Positions 1 through 9,073 are shown, counted from the first letter of the stretch. The stretch is DNA of 64,000 nucleotides from Flavobacterium hercynium (GCF_002217285.1 NZ_MUGW01000054.1:37095-101094); one strand, 5' to 3'. The notes: generated by a model from the sequence alone, not told the origin. Numbers and translations: made by a program.

Positions 1-875
1 TGAAACTTGATATCGCTAACATGCTTTATGATACTTGCGAAGTTATCGTAAGTCAAAATAAAGTAACAAATGATTTTAAAGCTTTCGAATTTGATTTAAT
101 TCGTTATTTCGGAATCACTTCTCCAATTGCTGAATCAGATTTCACAAAATTAACTGATATCGAGATTACAGGAAAAGTATACAAAGAAGCTTTAGCATTC
201 TATACAGAAAAAACAGAAAGAAGCGCAAGAGAAGCTTTCCCAATCATTAAAGGTGTTTTTGAAGAGCCAAACAATCATTTCGAAAGAATTGTAGTGCCAT
301 TTACAGATGGTATCAAAACTTTGAATGTTGTTACTGACTTGAAAAAAGCATACGATAGCGAAGGTTCACAATTAATTGCTGATTTCGAGAAAAACATCAC
401 GCTTTCTATTGTTGACGAAGCATGGAAGAAACACTTACGTAAAATGGACGAATTGAAACAATCTGTTCAATTGGCTGTTCACGAACAAAAAGATCCATTG
501 CTTATTTACAAATTAGAAGCTTTTAATTTGTTTAGAGGAATGTTAGACAACGTAAACAAAGAAGTTATTTCTTTCTTATTCAAAGGTGACTTACCTGCTC
601 AAAACGTTCCTGAAATTCACGAAGCAAGAGAAGTTCGTCAAAAAGAAAACTTCAAGTTAAGTAAAGACGAAGTGGTAAACAGCGAAGACATCAACCGTGA
701 AGCTGGAGAAACACAACAACGTCAGGTTACTGAAACTATCGTTAGAGATATGCCAAAAATTAACAGAAATGATACTGTAACAGTTCAGGAAGTTGCTACA
801 GGTAATACTGAAACAATGAAATTTAAAAAAGCAGAAACTTTAATCGCTTCTGGCGAATGGGTTTTAGTGAAATAA
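1..875 (+). CDS. secA: Preprotein translocase subunit SecA, C-terminal part (partial)
   Basis: The reading frame is open at the left edge (first full codon at 3), so only the last ~290 residues are present. SecA is the cytoplasmic ATPase that pushes unfolded preproteins through SecYEG. The visible part covers the end of the helical wing/scaffold region; the stretch with WKKHLRKMDELKQSV and YKLEAFNLFRGM is the helical scaffold typical of SecA. The protein ends ...EWVLVK without the cysteine-rich C-terminal zinc domain of E. coli SecA, as expected for Bacteroidetes. Identification is by family resemblance, since the ATPase motifs lie outside the window. A palindrome and a terminator follow the stop. 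Confidence 0.93.
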   Translation, partial: KLDIANMLYDTCEVIVSQNKVTNDFKAFEFDLIRYFGITSPIAESDFTKLTDIEITGKVYKEALAFYTEKTERSAREAFPIIKGVFEEPNNHFERIVVPFTDGIKTLNVVTDLKKAYDSEGSQLIADFEKNITLSIVDEAWKKHLRKMDELKQSVQLAVHEQKDPLLIYKLEAFNLFRGMLDNVNKEVISFLFKGDLPAQNVPEIHEAREVRQKENFKLSKDEVVNSEDINREAGETQQRQVTETIVRDMPKINRNDTVTVQEVATGNTETMKFKKAETLIASGEWVLVK

Positions 876-887
876 TATTTTAAAAGA

Positions 888-914
888 CCTGCAAGGTTTT
901 GAAAACCTTGCAGG
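888..914. repeat. 27-bp perfect palindrome (13-bp arms, 1-nt centre)
   Basis: CCTGCAAGGTTTT (888-900), a central G, then AAAACCTTGCAGG (902-914): an exact inverted repeat just downstream of secA. I recall this palindrome as a common dispersed intergenic element in Flavobacterium genomes, but copy number cannot be checked here. It lies before the run of A that opens the real terminator. Confidence 0.8.
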
Positions 915-920
915 AAAAAC

Positions 921-956
921 AAAAAAAAAACATTCGCTAAGCGAATGTTTTTTTTT
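921..956. terminator. Bidirectional terminator between secA and trmH
   Basis: CATTCGCT (931-938) pairs with AGCGAATG (940-947), flanked by an A-tract at 921-930 and a T-tract at 948-956. The two genes converge here, so the same hairpin can end transcription on both strands. Confidence 0.85.
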
Positions 957-976
957 GCATTTATTTTACTTCTATT

Positions 977-1639
977 TTATTTGGGATTTTCTTCATAATA
1001 CCGAGCTTCAATTCGCTTTATATCTTTGATGGAGTTCTTAGCCCAGGCCAAACGTTTTTCGAGAATTTCTTCTTCTGTCAATTGCCATTTTACTTCAGAA
1101 TCACGCAATCTGTTTGTCAGATCCTGGATAATGATTGCAGCAGAAACAGAAATGTTTAAACTCTCTGTAAAACCTACCATCGGAATTTTCAGAAATCCAT
1201 CTGCCTTTTCCAGAATTTCTTCAGACAAACCGTCTCTTTCTGTTCCAAAAAACAAAGCACTTGGTTTTGTGATATCAAAATCTTCCAGCATACAATCGTT
1301 TTCATGCGGCGTTGTGGCTATAATTTGATATCCTTGTTCTTTTAGTGACGAAATACAATTGGTAACAGAATCATATTGATTGATGTCTACCCATTTTTGA
1401 GCGCCCATTGCAATTTCTTTATCAATTCGCTTTCCGTAGCGTTGTTCGATAATATTTAATTCCTGAATTCCAAAAACTTCACAGCTGCGCATTACAGCGC
1501 TCGTATTATGCATCTGAAAAACATCTTCTACAACAACCGTCAAATGCTTGGTACGCTTTCCGAGTACTTTTAAGAATTTTTCTTTACGGTTATCTGTCAA
1601 TATATTTTCGAGAAAAGCAAGGTAATCTAAATCAATCAT
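977..1639 (-). CDS. trmH: tRNA (guanosine-2'-O-)-methyltransferase, TrmH/SpoU type
   Basis: 220-residue SPOUT-fold methyltransferase, most like TrmH, which 2'-O-methylates G18 in the D-loop of tRNAs using S-adenosylmethionine. All three SPOUT motifs are visible: NTSAVMRSCEVFG near residue 45, FFGTERDGLSEE near 130, and the knot-forming MVGFTESLNISVSAA near 155. The C-terminal extension beyond the knot is present, as in TrmH rather than the shorter TrmL. It stands alone, convergent with secA. Exact substrate position is inferred from the family. Confidence 0.9.
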   Translation of the reverse strand: MIDLDYLAFLENILTDNRKEKFLKVLGKRTKHLTVVVEDVFQMHNTSAVMRSCEVFGIQELNIIEQRYGKRIDKEIAMGAQKWVDINQYDSVTNCISSLKEQGYQIIATTPHENDCMLEDFDITKPSALFFGTERDGLSEEILEKADGFLKIPMVGFTESLNISVSAAIIIQDLTNRLRDSEVKWQLTEEEILEKRLAWAKNSIKDIKRIEARYYEENPK

Positions 1640-1759
1640 TTCAGTTTTATTTGTGACAAAAATACATTTTTCATCTTTCTTTTAAATTCCGCTAAAATAA
1701 ACCCTATAGTTTTATAATACTAAAAAACTTTACTTAAATTCGTTCCTAAATGATTTAAA

Positions 1760-2287
1760 ATGCAAAAGATTGAAATACAAAAAATAGCCCTTCGAGAAAT
1801 TGAAGTACTAAAAAGACTGGGAAGACAAACCTTTACGGAAACTTTTGCGGAGGTAAATTCGGAAGAAAACATGCTGCATTATTTAGACGGGAAATTTTCT
1901 AATCAAAAATTGACGGCAGAATTATCGAATCCTAATTCTGAATTTTATTTTGCAAGACTTAACAATGAAGTTGTAGGTTACTTAAAAGTAAATTTTGGTG
2001 AAGCGCAAACAGAACTACAAGATCCACAAGGATTAGAAATAGAACGTATTTATGTACTGAAACAATTTCACGGTGCCAAAATTGGACAGCACCTTTATGA
2101 AAAAGCCGTAGACATTGCTAAAAAATCAAGTTTAAATTATATATGGCTTGGCGTTTGGGAAGAAAATCTAAGAGCACTAAGTTTCTACAAAAAGAATGGC
2201 TTTGTTGAATTTGACAAACACATTTTTAAATTAGGAAACGATGAACAAACTGATTTATTAATGAAACTAACATTGGAACAGCAATGA
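1760..2287 (+). CDS. GNAT family N-acetyltransferase
   Basis: 175 residues with the GNAT fold order. The acetyl-CoA loop region reads LEIERIYVLKQFHGAKIGQHL (near 90-110, an R/Q-x-x-G-x-G/A variant), and the C-terminal VWEENLRALSFYKKNGFVEF is the usual last motif. Substrate is unknown. Its stop overlaps the start of the downstream sirtuin by 4 nt, so the two are probably co-translated. An acetylase next to a deacylase is suggestive, but nothing in the sequence shows a shared target. Confidence 0.88.
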   Translation: MQKIEIQKIALREIEVLKRLGRQTFTETFAEVNSEENMLHYLDGKFSNQKLTAELSNPNSEFYFARLNNEVVGYLKVNFGEAQTELQDPQGLEIERIYVLKQFHGAKIGQHLYEKAVDIAKKSSLNYIWLGVWEENLRALSFYKKNGFVEFDKHIFKLGNDEQTDLLMKLTLEQQ

Positions 2288-2973
2288 AAAAGAAATTAGT
2301 TGTATTAACGGGTGCCGGTATTAGTGCCGAAAGTGGCATTAAAACATTTCGCGACAGTGATGGTTTGTGGGAAGGTCATAATGTTATGGATGTGGCTACG
2401 CCGGAAGGCTGGCACAAAGATCAGGAATTGGTTCTGGATTTTTATAATAAAAGACGTCAACAGCTAAAAGAGGTACAACCGAATTTAGGACATCAGACTC
2501 TTGCTGAATTAGAAAAAGATTTTGATGTTTATATCATTACACAAAATGTCGACGATTTGCACGAAAGAGCCGGCAGTACGAATGTGTTGCATTTGCATGG
2601 AGAATTGCTAAAAGTACGAAGCGTGCGAAGCAAAAATCTAATTCTTGACTGGACAACTGATTTGCATACTGGCGATCTTGATGAAAACGGAAATCAGTTG
2701 CGCCCGCACATCGTTTGGTTTGGTGAAGAGGTTCCGGCTCTTGAAGATGCAATTACGATTACCGAAGCCGCAGATTATTTTGCAGTAATTGGTACTTCAC
2801 TTCAAGTGTATCCGGCAGCAGGATTGATTTCGTATACACCATCCTCAACTCCTGTTTTTTACATAGATCCAAAACCGATTTCGATTCCAAATATCCGAAA
2901 CAAAGTAGATGTGATTGCTAAAGTTGCTTCTGAGGGAGTTGCGATTTTAAAAGAACGTTTAAATTCGATTTAA
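2284..2973 (+). CDS. cobB: Sir2-family NAD-dependent protein deacylase (CobB-like)
   Basis: 229 residues. NAD-binding GAGISAESGIKTFRDSDGLW opens the protein, TQNVDDLHERAG follows near residue 86, and the catalytic His is H105 in LHLHGEL. Tyr54 and Arg57 in FYNKRRQQ match the Tyr/Arg pair that in class III sirtuins such as CobB and SIRT5 recognises succinyl- or malonyl-lysine. The stretch between LHGEL and RPHIVWFGE, where most sirtuins carry four zinc-binding cysteines, has no cysteine. Overlaps the GNAT gene (ATGA junction). Confidence 0.92.
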   Translation: MKKKLVVLTGAGISAESGIKTFRDSDGLWEGHNVMDVATPEGWHKDQELVLDFYNKRRQQLKEVQPNLGHQTLAELEKDFDVYIITQNVDDLHERAGSTNVLHLHGELLKVRSVRSKNLILDWTTDLHTGDLDENGNQLRPHIVWFGEEVPALEDAITITEAADYFAVIGTSLQVYPAAGLISYTPSSTPVFYIDPKPISIPNIRNKVDVIAKVASEGVAILKERLNSI

Positions 2974-3021
2974 AAACAACGAATTGAGCTTTTGAATGGC
3001 TTCTAATCCCTAAATTCTGTT

Positions 3022-3029
3022 TATATTTG
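3022..3029 (+). promoter_or_regulatory. -7 promoter element of purB (TATATTTG)
   Basis: Exact match to the Bacteroidetes -7 consensus TAnnTTTG, 28 nt before the purB ATG. No convincing -33 TTG at the right spacing was found. Confidence 0.5.
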
Positions 3030-3057
3030 TGCCTTTCGAAAAAAACAACATATACAA

Positions 3058-4404
3058 ATGACTACTTTAAACGAATTGAATGCTATATCGCCAATTGACG
3101 GAAGATATAGAAGCAAAACCCTTTCATTAGCACCTTATTTCTCTGAAGAAGCTTTAATCAAATACCGTGTTCTGGTAGAAGTGGAATACTTTATTGCCTT
3201 GTGCGAAGTACCATTGCCTCAGCTTTCAGAGGTAAACTCCAATTTATTTGACAGCTTGAGAAACATTTATAAAAATTTCTCTACTGAAGATGCACTTTGG
3301 ATCAAAGAAACAGAGAAGGTAACCAATCACGATGTTAAAGCGGTTGAGTATTTTATTAAAGATGCTTTTGAAAAATTAGGCTTGTCTCAATACAAAGAAT
3401 TCATTCACTTCGGATTAACATCTCAGGATATAAACAATACGGCAATTCCACTTTCTACAAAAGAAGCTTTTGAGAATGTATATATGCCGGGTTTAATTGC
3501 TTTAATTTCAAAATTAAAAGAATTAAGCGTTGAATGGAAAGACATTCCAATGTTGGCACGTACGCACGGACAACCAGCTTCTCCTACTCGTTTGGGTAAA
3601 GAAATTTTGGTATTCGTAGAACGTTTAGAAGAGCAAATGCGTTTATTGTTTAATATTCCGTTTGCTGCTAAATTTGGTGGTGCGACAGGAAATTACAATG
3701 CACATCACGTTGCTTATCCGCAAATCGACTGGAAACAATTTGGAAACAAATTTGTAGAAAATGGTCTTGGGTTACACCACTCTTTTCCAACAACACAAAT
3801 TGAACACTACGATCATTTTGCTGCTTTTTTCGATGCTTTAAAAAGAATCAATACGATTATCATCGATTTAGACCGTGATATCTGGACATACGTTTCGATG
3901 GATTATTTTAAACAAAAAATCAAAGCCGGAGAAATTGGATCTTCTGCAATGCCACATAAAGTAAACCCGATTGATTTTGAAAACTCTGAAGGAAACTTAG
4001 GAATTGCTAATGCTATTTTTGAGCATTTAGCAGCTAAATTACCTGTTTCGAGATTACAGCGTGATTTAACAGACAGTACTGTATTACGTAATATTGGTGT
4101 ACCGATTGGTCATACAATTATTGCTTTTGAGGCTTCTTTGAAAGGTTTGAATAAATTACTATTGAACGAAGCTAAATTTGCTGAAGATTTAGAAAAAAAC
4201 TGGGCTGTAGTGGCTGAAGCAATTCAGACAATCTTACGTCGTGAGGCTTATCCAAATCCGTACGAAGCTTTGAAAGGCTTAACAAGAACTAACGAAGCTA
4301 TCGATAAAAAGGCAATTCATAATTTTATTGCTACTTTAGAAGTATCTGATGCTGTTAGAGCAGAATTAATGCAAATAACACCTGCAAATTATGTAGGTAT
4401 TTAA
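3058..4404 (+). CDS. purB: Adenylosuccinate lyase
   Basis: 448 residues, close to the E. coli-type length. PurB cleaves fumarate from SAICAR and from adenylosuccinate, two steps of purine biosynthesis, in the cytosol. The fumarase/aspartase superfamily signature GSSAMPHKVNP is at about residue 291; ARTHGQPASPTRLGKE near 168 and the early SPIDGRYRSKT are typical of PurB. The gene has its own promoter and a strong terminator, so it is monocistronic. Confidence 0.96.
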   Translation: MTTLNELNAISPIDGRYRSKTLSLAPYFSEEALIKYRVLVEVEYFIALCEVPLPQLSEVNSNLFDSLRNIYKNFSTEDALWIKETEKVTNHDVKAVEYFIKDAFEKLGLSQYKEFIHFGLTSQDINNTAIPLSTKEAFENVYMPGLIALISKLKELSVEWKDIPMLARTHGQPASPTRLGKEILVFVERLEEQMRLLFNIPFAAKFGGATGNYNAHHVAYPQIDWKQFGNKFVENGLGLHHSFPTTQIEHYDHFAAFFDALKRINTIIIDLDRDIWTYVSMDYFKQKIKAGEIGSSAMPHKVNPIDFENSEGNLGIANAIFEHLAAKLPVSRLQRDLTDSTVLRNIGVPIGHTIIAFEASLKGLNKLLLNEAKFAEDLEKNWAVVAEAIQTILRREAYPNPYEALKGLTRTNEAIDKKAIHNFIATLEVSDAVRAELMQITPANYVGI

Positions 4405-4426
4405 ATAAAATGCAAAATATTTTCTT

Positions 4427-4458
4427 AAAAAAAGCTATCTTTATCGATAGCTTTTTTT
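4427..4458 (+). terminator. Terminator of purB
   Basis: AGCTATC (4433-4439) pairs with GATAGCT (4446-4452), extended by flanking A- and T-tracts. Confidence 0.85.
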
Positions 4459-4481
4459 ATTATCTATAAACCTACCAGGAA

Positions 4482-4627
4482 TTAGCCCGGATTGAAATAG
4501 AAAGCCTTTTGCGATAAAAAACTTTATTTTTTTGCAAGAACAGAGCGACCAACGGAAGCTCCTGTAATTGCGTTAAAAATATGTTTTTTTGAGAAAAGCT
4601 TGAATGAAAAGCCGGATTAGCTTCTAA
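4482..4627. repeat. Candidate dispersed intergenic element before the antiporter gene
   Basis: The 243-bp gap between purB and the antiporter contains a compositionally distinct stretch that opens TTAGCCCGG and closes CCGGATTAG. As RNA these ends could form a stem with G-U pairs and one mismatch. The inside (GAGCGACCAACGGAAGCTCC) is more GC-rich than the surroundings. It resembles an intergenic element I have seen in Flavobacteriaceae; family and function are uncertain. It ends 20 nt before the start codon. Confidence 0.4.
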
Positions 4628-4647
4628 ACAAAAAAATAACACATTAT

Positions 4648-6885
4648 ATGATCGCCTTAAGCGCCGCTGCAGAATCTACACACCATTTAGAACCTTTAAT
4701 TAGCGATTTGGGATTAATCCTGATGACCGCCGGAATTGCTGTTTTATTATTTAAAAAAATGAAGCAACCTTTGGTTTTAGGCTATTTGATTGCAGGATTT
4801 TTAGCGGGAAACCATTTTGATTTTTTTCCTTCGATTACAGACATGAAAAGTGTCGAAGTCTGGGCTGAAATAGGTGTGATCTTTTTATTGTTTAGTTTGG
4901 GGCTCGAATTTAGTTTTAAAAAGCTTATGAAGGTCGGCGGAACTTCTTCGGTCACGGCAATCACTCAGATTGGTTTTATGATTTGTATTGGTTATTGTGT
5001 CGGACAATGGATGGGCTGGGGTAAAATGGATAGCATTTTCTTGGGCGCCACACTTTCGATTTCGTCTACGACTATTATAATTCGTGCCTTTGATGAACTG
5101 GGCGTAAAAGGAAAAAAGTTCGTTGGAATTGTATTTGGTGCTTTGATTGTCGAGGATATTGTAGCGATTTTAATGCTGGTTTTATTATCGACCATTGCGG
5201 TGAGCGATCAGGTTTCGGGAACTGAATTATTGCAATCTGTTTTGAAGCTGGTTTTCTTTTTAATTATTTGGTTTCTGGGCGGTATTTTTATTATTCCTAC
5301 CATTCTTAAAAAAGCAAAACATCTTTTAACGGACGAAATGCTGCTTATTATTTCATTAGCCCTTTGTTTGATGATGGTTATGTTTGCGGCCAATGTTGGG
5401 TTCTCTCCTGCTCTTGGTGCTTTTATCATGGGATCTATTATTGCTGAAACTACTCAGGCTGAAAAGATTGAACACTTAATTCAACCGGTGAAAGATTTAT
5501 TTGGTGCGGTGTTCTTTGTATCTGTGGGAATGTTAATCAATCCGGAAACATTGATCACGTATGCGCTTCCTGTTGCTCTTATTACCCTTTTAACGATTTT
5601 TGGAAAAGCTTTCAGTTCTTCGGTTGGAGCACTTTTATCAGGACAACCGCTTAAGCAATCCGTACAAACGGGAATGAGTCTGGCGCAAATTGGAGAATTC
5701 TCGTTTATCATTGCCACTTTAGGAATGACACTAAAGGTAACTAGCGACTTTTTATATCCAATAATCGTTGCTGTATCGGCTATTACAACTTTTACGACTC
5801 CATTTCTAATTAAATACTCCGATCCTTTCTCACAGTTTTTAGAGCGAAAGATGCCTAAAAAATGGGTTAAAAACATTAATCGATATAGTGTTAACGCGCA
5901 GGCTATTAAATCTGTAAGTACGTGGCAAATGGTATTACGATCATCGATTACTCAAATTATACTGCACACTATTATTATAACAGCAATCATTTTGCTATCG
6001 GCTAAGTTTGTAGCTCCGTTAGTAGCCGATACACGATTTGGAAACACTTTGGCGGCATTGCTTACTCTTGTAGCTATTGCTCCTTTTTTATGGGCGCTTT
6101 CGTTACGACGTGTCAAAGTAGACGAAGTTGAGGCACTTTGGGAAGAACGTAAATACAGAGGCGCACTATTAATGCTTATTTTGATCAGAATGAGCCTTGG
6201 ACTGTTTTTTGTTGGTTTCTTATTGAATATTTTCTTCTCGCCTTTAGTGGCATTTGTAGCCTTGATTATCGCTATCGCGGCATACCAGATATTCCCTAAA
6301 AAATTAAACGATCAATATCATAAAATCGAAAATCACTTTTTGAAGAATTTTAATGATCGTGAAAACAAAAAAATCGACAGACGTTATGCTAATTTAATGC
6401 CTTGGGATGGTCACATGTCCTTTTTTGACATTCATAAAGAATCGAATCTGGTGGGTAAAACACTGGAAGAACTACGAATTCGTGAACAACTTGGTATTAA
6501 CATTGCCTACATCAAAAGAGGTGAAATTACGATTCCTATCCCTACCAAAATGGAAAGATTATTTCCGGGTGACGAAATTTGTGTGATTGGTACGGATGCG
6601 CAGATTGCTGAATTTACAAAATACTTAGACCAAAACGAAATAGAGGACGCTAAGATCGTTGAAGAATCAGATATTGTATTGCGTCAACTTGAAGTTTCTC
6701 AGGAAGAGTTCATACAGAAAAGTATTGGTCAGTTTAGGACTAATACGAATGGTATGGTTGTGGGTATAGAACGAAATGGAAACCGAATTCTAAATCCGGA
6801 ATCGCATTTGATTTTACAAAAAAATGATATTCTTTGGGTGGTTGGTGATAAAAAGAGAATGAACCAATTATTGAAAAAGACATAA
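4648..6885 (+). CDS. CPA2 monovalent cation/proton antiporter with two TrkA-C domains
   Basis: 745 residues. Residues ~10-390 form the multi-helix Na+/H+ exchanger domain of the KefB/KefC group (FLLFSLGLEFSFKKL, ISSTTIIIRAFDELG). A further hydrophobic block spans ~430-545. Two TrkA-C-like ligand domains follow (about 595-665 and 685-745), each ending in an hG-D-E/hW-V-G pattern. There is no NAD-binding TrkA-N domain, unlike KefC itself. Probably exchanges K+ or Na+ for H+ across the inner membrane; the ion is inferred. Monocistronic with a clear terminator. Confidence 0.88.
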   Translation: MIALSAAAESTHHLEPLISDLGLILMTAGIAVLLFKKMKQPLVLGYLIAGFLAGNHFDFFPSITDMKSVEVWAEIGVIFLLFSLGLEFSFKKLMKVGGTSSVTAITQIGFMICIGYCVGQWMGWGKMDSIFLGATLSISSTTIIIRAFDELGVKGKKFVGIVFGALIVEDIVAILMLVLLSTIAVSDQVSGTELLQSVLKLVFFLIIWFLGGIFIIPTILKKAKHLLTDEMLLIISLALCLMMVMFAANVGFSPALGAFIMGSIIAETTQAEKIEHLIQPVKDLFGAVFFVSVGMLINPETLITYALPVALITLLTIFGKAFSSSVGALLSGQPLKQSVQTGMSLAQIGEFSFIIATLGMTLKVTSDFLYPIIVAVSAITTFTTPFLIKYSDPFSQFLERKMPKKWVKNINRYSVNAQAIKSVSTWQMVLRSSITQIILHTIIITAIILLSAKFVAPLVADTRFGNTLAALLTLVAIAPFLWALSLRRVKVDEVEALWEERKYRGALLMLILIRMSLGLFFVGFLLNIFFSPLVAFVALIIAIAAYQIFPKKLNDQYHKIENHFLKNFNDRENKKIDRRYANLMPWDGHMSFFDIHKESNLVGKTLEELRIREQLGINIAYIKRGEITIPIPTKMERLFPGDEICVIGTDAQIAEFTKYLDQNEIEDAKIVEESDIVLRQLEVSQEEFIQKSIGQFRTNTNGMVVGIERNGNRILNPESHLILQKNDILWVVGDKKRMNQLLKKT

Positions 6886-6906
6886 GACTTTCTTGTCCTA
6901 AAAATA

Positions 6907-6941
6907 AAAGCCACAAATTAAATGATATAATTTGTGGCTTT
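6907..6941. terminator. Bidirectional terminator between antiporter and peroxiredoxin genes
   Basis: AAAGCCACAAATTA (6907-6920) pairs perfectly with TAATTTGTGGCTTT (6928-6941) around a 7-nt loop; the flanking genes converge. Confidence 0.85.
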
Positions 6942-6961
6942 CTTATTTGATTTACTTCGTT

Positions 6962-7600
6962 TTATTTATTTGGCTGAGGCGTCATTCTCAGGTATGGTTT
7001 TATTGCGGTGTGTCCTTTTGGGAATTTCGCTGGAATATCACTATCCGGAACTGCTGGTGTAATCACTACATCTTGTCCATCTTTCCAATTGGCTGGCGTT
7101 GCAACGCTATAATTGGCTGTTAACTGCAAACTGTCAATAACACGAAGCAATTCGTCAAAATTTCTTCCTGTTGATGCAGGATACGTCAAGGTTAGTTTGA
7201 TCTTTTTATCAGCACCAATTACAAAAACAGAACGAACGGTAAATTTTTCGCTTGCATTTGGATGAAGCATATCGTATAATGTAGCGATCTTTTTATCTTC
7301 GTCTGCGATGATCGGAAAGTTTACTTCTGTATTTTGAGTTTCATTAATATCTTTGATCCATTCTTTGTGCGACTCTAAACCATCTACACTTAATGCAATA
7401 ACTTTTGTATTTCTTTTAGAAAACTCAGGCACATAATTAGCAACTGTTCCCAATTCTGTTGTACAAACTGGAGTAAAATCTGCTGGATGCGAAAATAACA
7501 CGCCCCATGAATCGCCAAGCCATTCGTGAAAGTTTATTGGTCCCTGGGTTGTTTCTGCATGAAAATCCGGTGCTATATCGCCTAATCTTAATGTTGACAT
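6962..7600 (-). CDS. 1-Cys peroxiredoxin (Prx6-type)
   Basis: 212 residues. Reduces hydrogen peroxide and organic hydroperoxides through a peroxidatic cysteine, here C46 in DFTPVCTTELG. No second cysteine is present in the whole protein, and the extended C-terminal domain (PAVPDSDIPAKFPKG) is present; both mark the 1-Cys Prx6 subfamily rather than 2-Cys AhpC. Cytosolic, with no signal peptide. The resolving thiol must therefore come from another molecule. Isolated gene; no OxyR-type site was recognised. Confidence 0.93.
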   Translation of the reverse strand: MSTLRLGDIAPDFHAETTQGPINFHEWLGDSWGVLFSHPADFTPVCTTELGTVANYVPEFSKRNTKVIALSVDGLESHKEWIKDINETQNTEVNFPIIADEDKKIATLYDMLHPNASEKFTVRSVFVIGADKKIKLTLTYPASTGRNFDELLRVIDSLQLTANYSVATPANWKDGQDVVITPAVPDSDIPAKFPKGHTAIKPYLRMTPQPNK

Positions 7601-7719
7601 AATTTATAGTTTTTAGTTCATCTAAAATTAGGCAAAAAAAGAACAAGGAAAACATTGCCTTTCATAAAAAAAATAAAAAAATACGGATAAAATTACTGTG
7701 GGGGCACATGTACAAAACA

Positions 7720-7818
7720 AACACGAATTTCACGAATTTGCACAAATTTTAACCGTTTAAAATAGTTTGAGAAATTAGTTTCACCAACGAATTAGTGGCA
7801 ATTAGTGAAATTCGTGTT
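7720..7818. repeat. 99-bp element with 14-bp terminal inverted repeats
   Basis: AACACGAATTTCAC (7720-7733) and its exact reverse complement GTGAAATTCGTGTT (7805-7818) bound an AT-rich interior. The same 14-bp ends bound the larger repeat block at 11227-11788. It fills most of the 255-bp gap between the peroxiredoxin and MFS genes; the rest of that gap shows nothing clear. Confidence 0.75.
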
Positions 7819-7855
7819 CAAAATTGATTTACATATTTACGTCCAGATGCAGCTC

Positions 7856-9073
7856 CTAATGTTTCTTTTGAATGTTAGGTAAAAAATAAGCCAGTACTCC
7901 AATTAATGGCAGGTAAGAACTTAACAGATACACATATTCGATACTTGTTTTATCGGCAACGTATCCTAAAATGGCAGATCCAAGACCTCCCATTCCAAAG
8001 GCGAAACCAAAAAACAAACCTGAAATCATTCCGACTTTTCCAGGCTTTAATTCTTGAGCAAATACCAAGATTGCTGAAAATGCCGATGCGATAATAACAC
8101 CAATAATTACGGCTAAAATTCCTGTCCAGAATAAATTAGCATAAGGCAGTAAAAGAGTAAACGGAGCAGCTCCTAAAATAGAAAACCAAATGATATATTT
8201 TCTCCCAAAATGATCTCCTAATGGTCCGCCAATTAATGTTCCTGCCGCTACTGAAGCCAGAAAAATAAACAAATACAATTGTGAATCCTGTACTGACATA
8301 GAAAACTTACTGATAAGGTAAAAAGTAAAATAACTAGACATACTTGCCATGTAGAAGAATTTTGAAAATATCAAAAGCAACAACACGATAATAGAAATGG
8401 TAATTTTTCGGTTTGACAAAGGCACTATTTCATCATCCAAATTTGCTTTTTTAGCAGCTCTTAAACTCATGTGATTTTCATACCAAACTGCAATTCTGGA
8501 TAAAATCATGATTCCCAGAACTCCTGCAATCACAAACCAGATTACGTACGATTGTCCATAAGGCGCCACAACAAGAGCAACCAATAAAGGCCCTACGGCA
8601 CTACCGGCATTTCCGCCAAGCTGAAAAATAGATTGTGCCAATCCGCGTTTTCCACCAGAACCTAAAAAGGCTACACGTGATGCTTCAGGATGAAAAATAG
8701 AAGACCCTACTCCTACTAATGCTACTGAAATAAGTAACATCCAGAACGAAGTCGAAATCGACAATAGACCTAAACCAACAATAGTAAAAATCATGGCCAC
8801 TACAAGCGAATATGGTTTTGGCTTTTTATCGGTATAGAAACCAACAAAAGGCTGAAGTAACGAAGCCGTTAATTGAAAAACAAACGTAATCAATCCGATT
8901 TGAGTAAAGCTTAAATTGAAATTCTGTTTTAGAATTGGATATGTAGAGGGAATTACGGATTGCATCAAGTCGTTTAACAGGTGAGCAAAAGCAATTGAAA
9001 ATAGTACCGAATAAACTGTTTTTTGAGCAAAAGCACCACCATCAACTGCGGCAGTTTGTGTAGATGAATTCAT
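7856..9073 (-). CDS. MFS transporter, fosmidomycin-resistance (Fsr)-like
   Basis: 405 residues, about 12 membrane segments. Best match by eye is the Fsr branch of the major facilitator superfamily: AHLLNDLMQSVIPSTYPILK near the N-terminus, GFYTDKKPKP in the 2-3 loop, and GSSIFHPEASRVAF, which resembles the Fsr motif around helix 4/5. An inner-membrane drug or metabolite exporter is likely; actual substrate is unknown. It lies 15 nt downstream of the AEC gene on the same strand, so the two are probably one transcript. Confidence 0.85.
   Translation of the reverse strand: MNSSTQTAAVDGGAFAQKTVYSVLFSIAFAHLLNDLMQSVIPSTYPILKQNFNLSFTQIGLITFVFQLTASLLQPFVGFYTDKKPKPYSLVVAMIFTIVGLGLLSISTSFWMLLISVALVGVGSSIFHPEASRVAFLGSGGKRGLAQSIFQLGGNAGSAVGPLLVALVVAPYGQSYVIWFVIAGVLGIMILSRIAVWYENHMSLRAAKKANLDDEIVPLSNRKITISIIVLLLLIFSKFFYMASMSSYFTFYLISKFSMSVQDSQLYLFIFLASVAAGTLIGGPLGDHFGRKYIIWFSILGAAPFTLLLPYANLFWTGILAVIIGVIIASAFSAILVFAQELKPGKVGMISGLFFGFAFGMGGLGSAILGYVADKTSIEYVYLLSSYLPLIGVLAYFLPNIQKKH

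Noticed and set aside
7906..8094. Short plus-strand ORF inside the MFS gene
   Set aside because: It is a shadow frame of the membrane protein on the other strand, with no family features; the same holds for the other antisense ORFs over recognised genes.
7856..9073. Antibiotic-resistance determinant (fosmidomycin exporter)
   Set aside because: The MFS protein is Fsr-like, but such chromosomal exporters are common and no substrate can be assigned from sequence.
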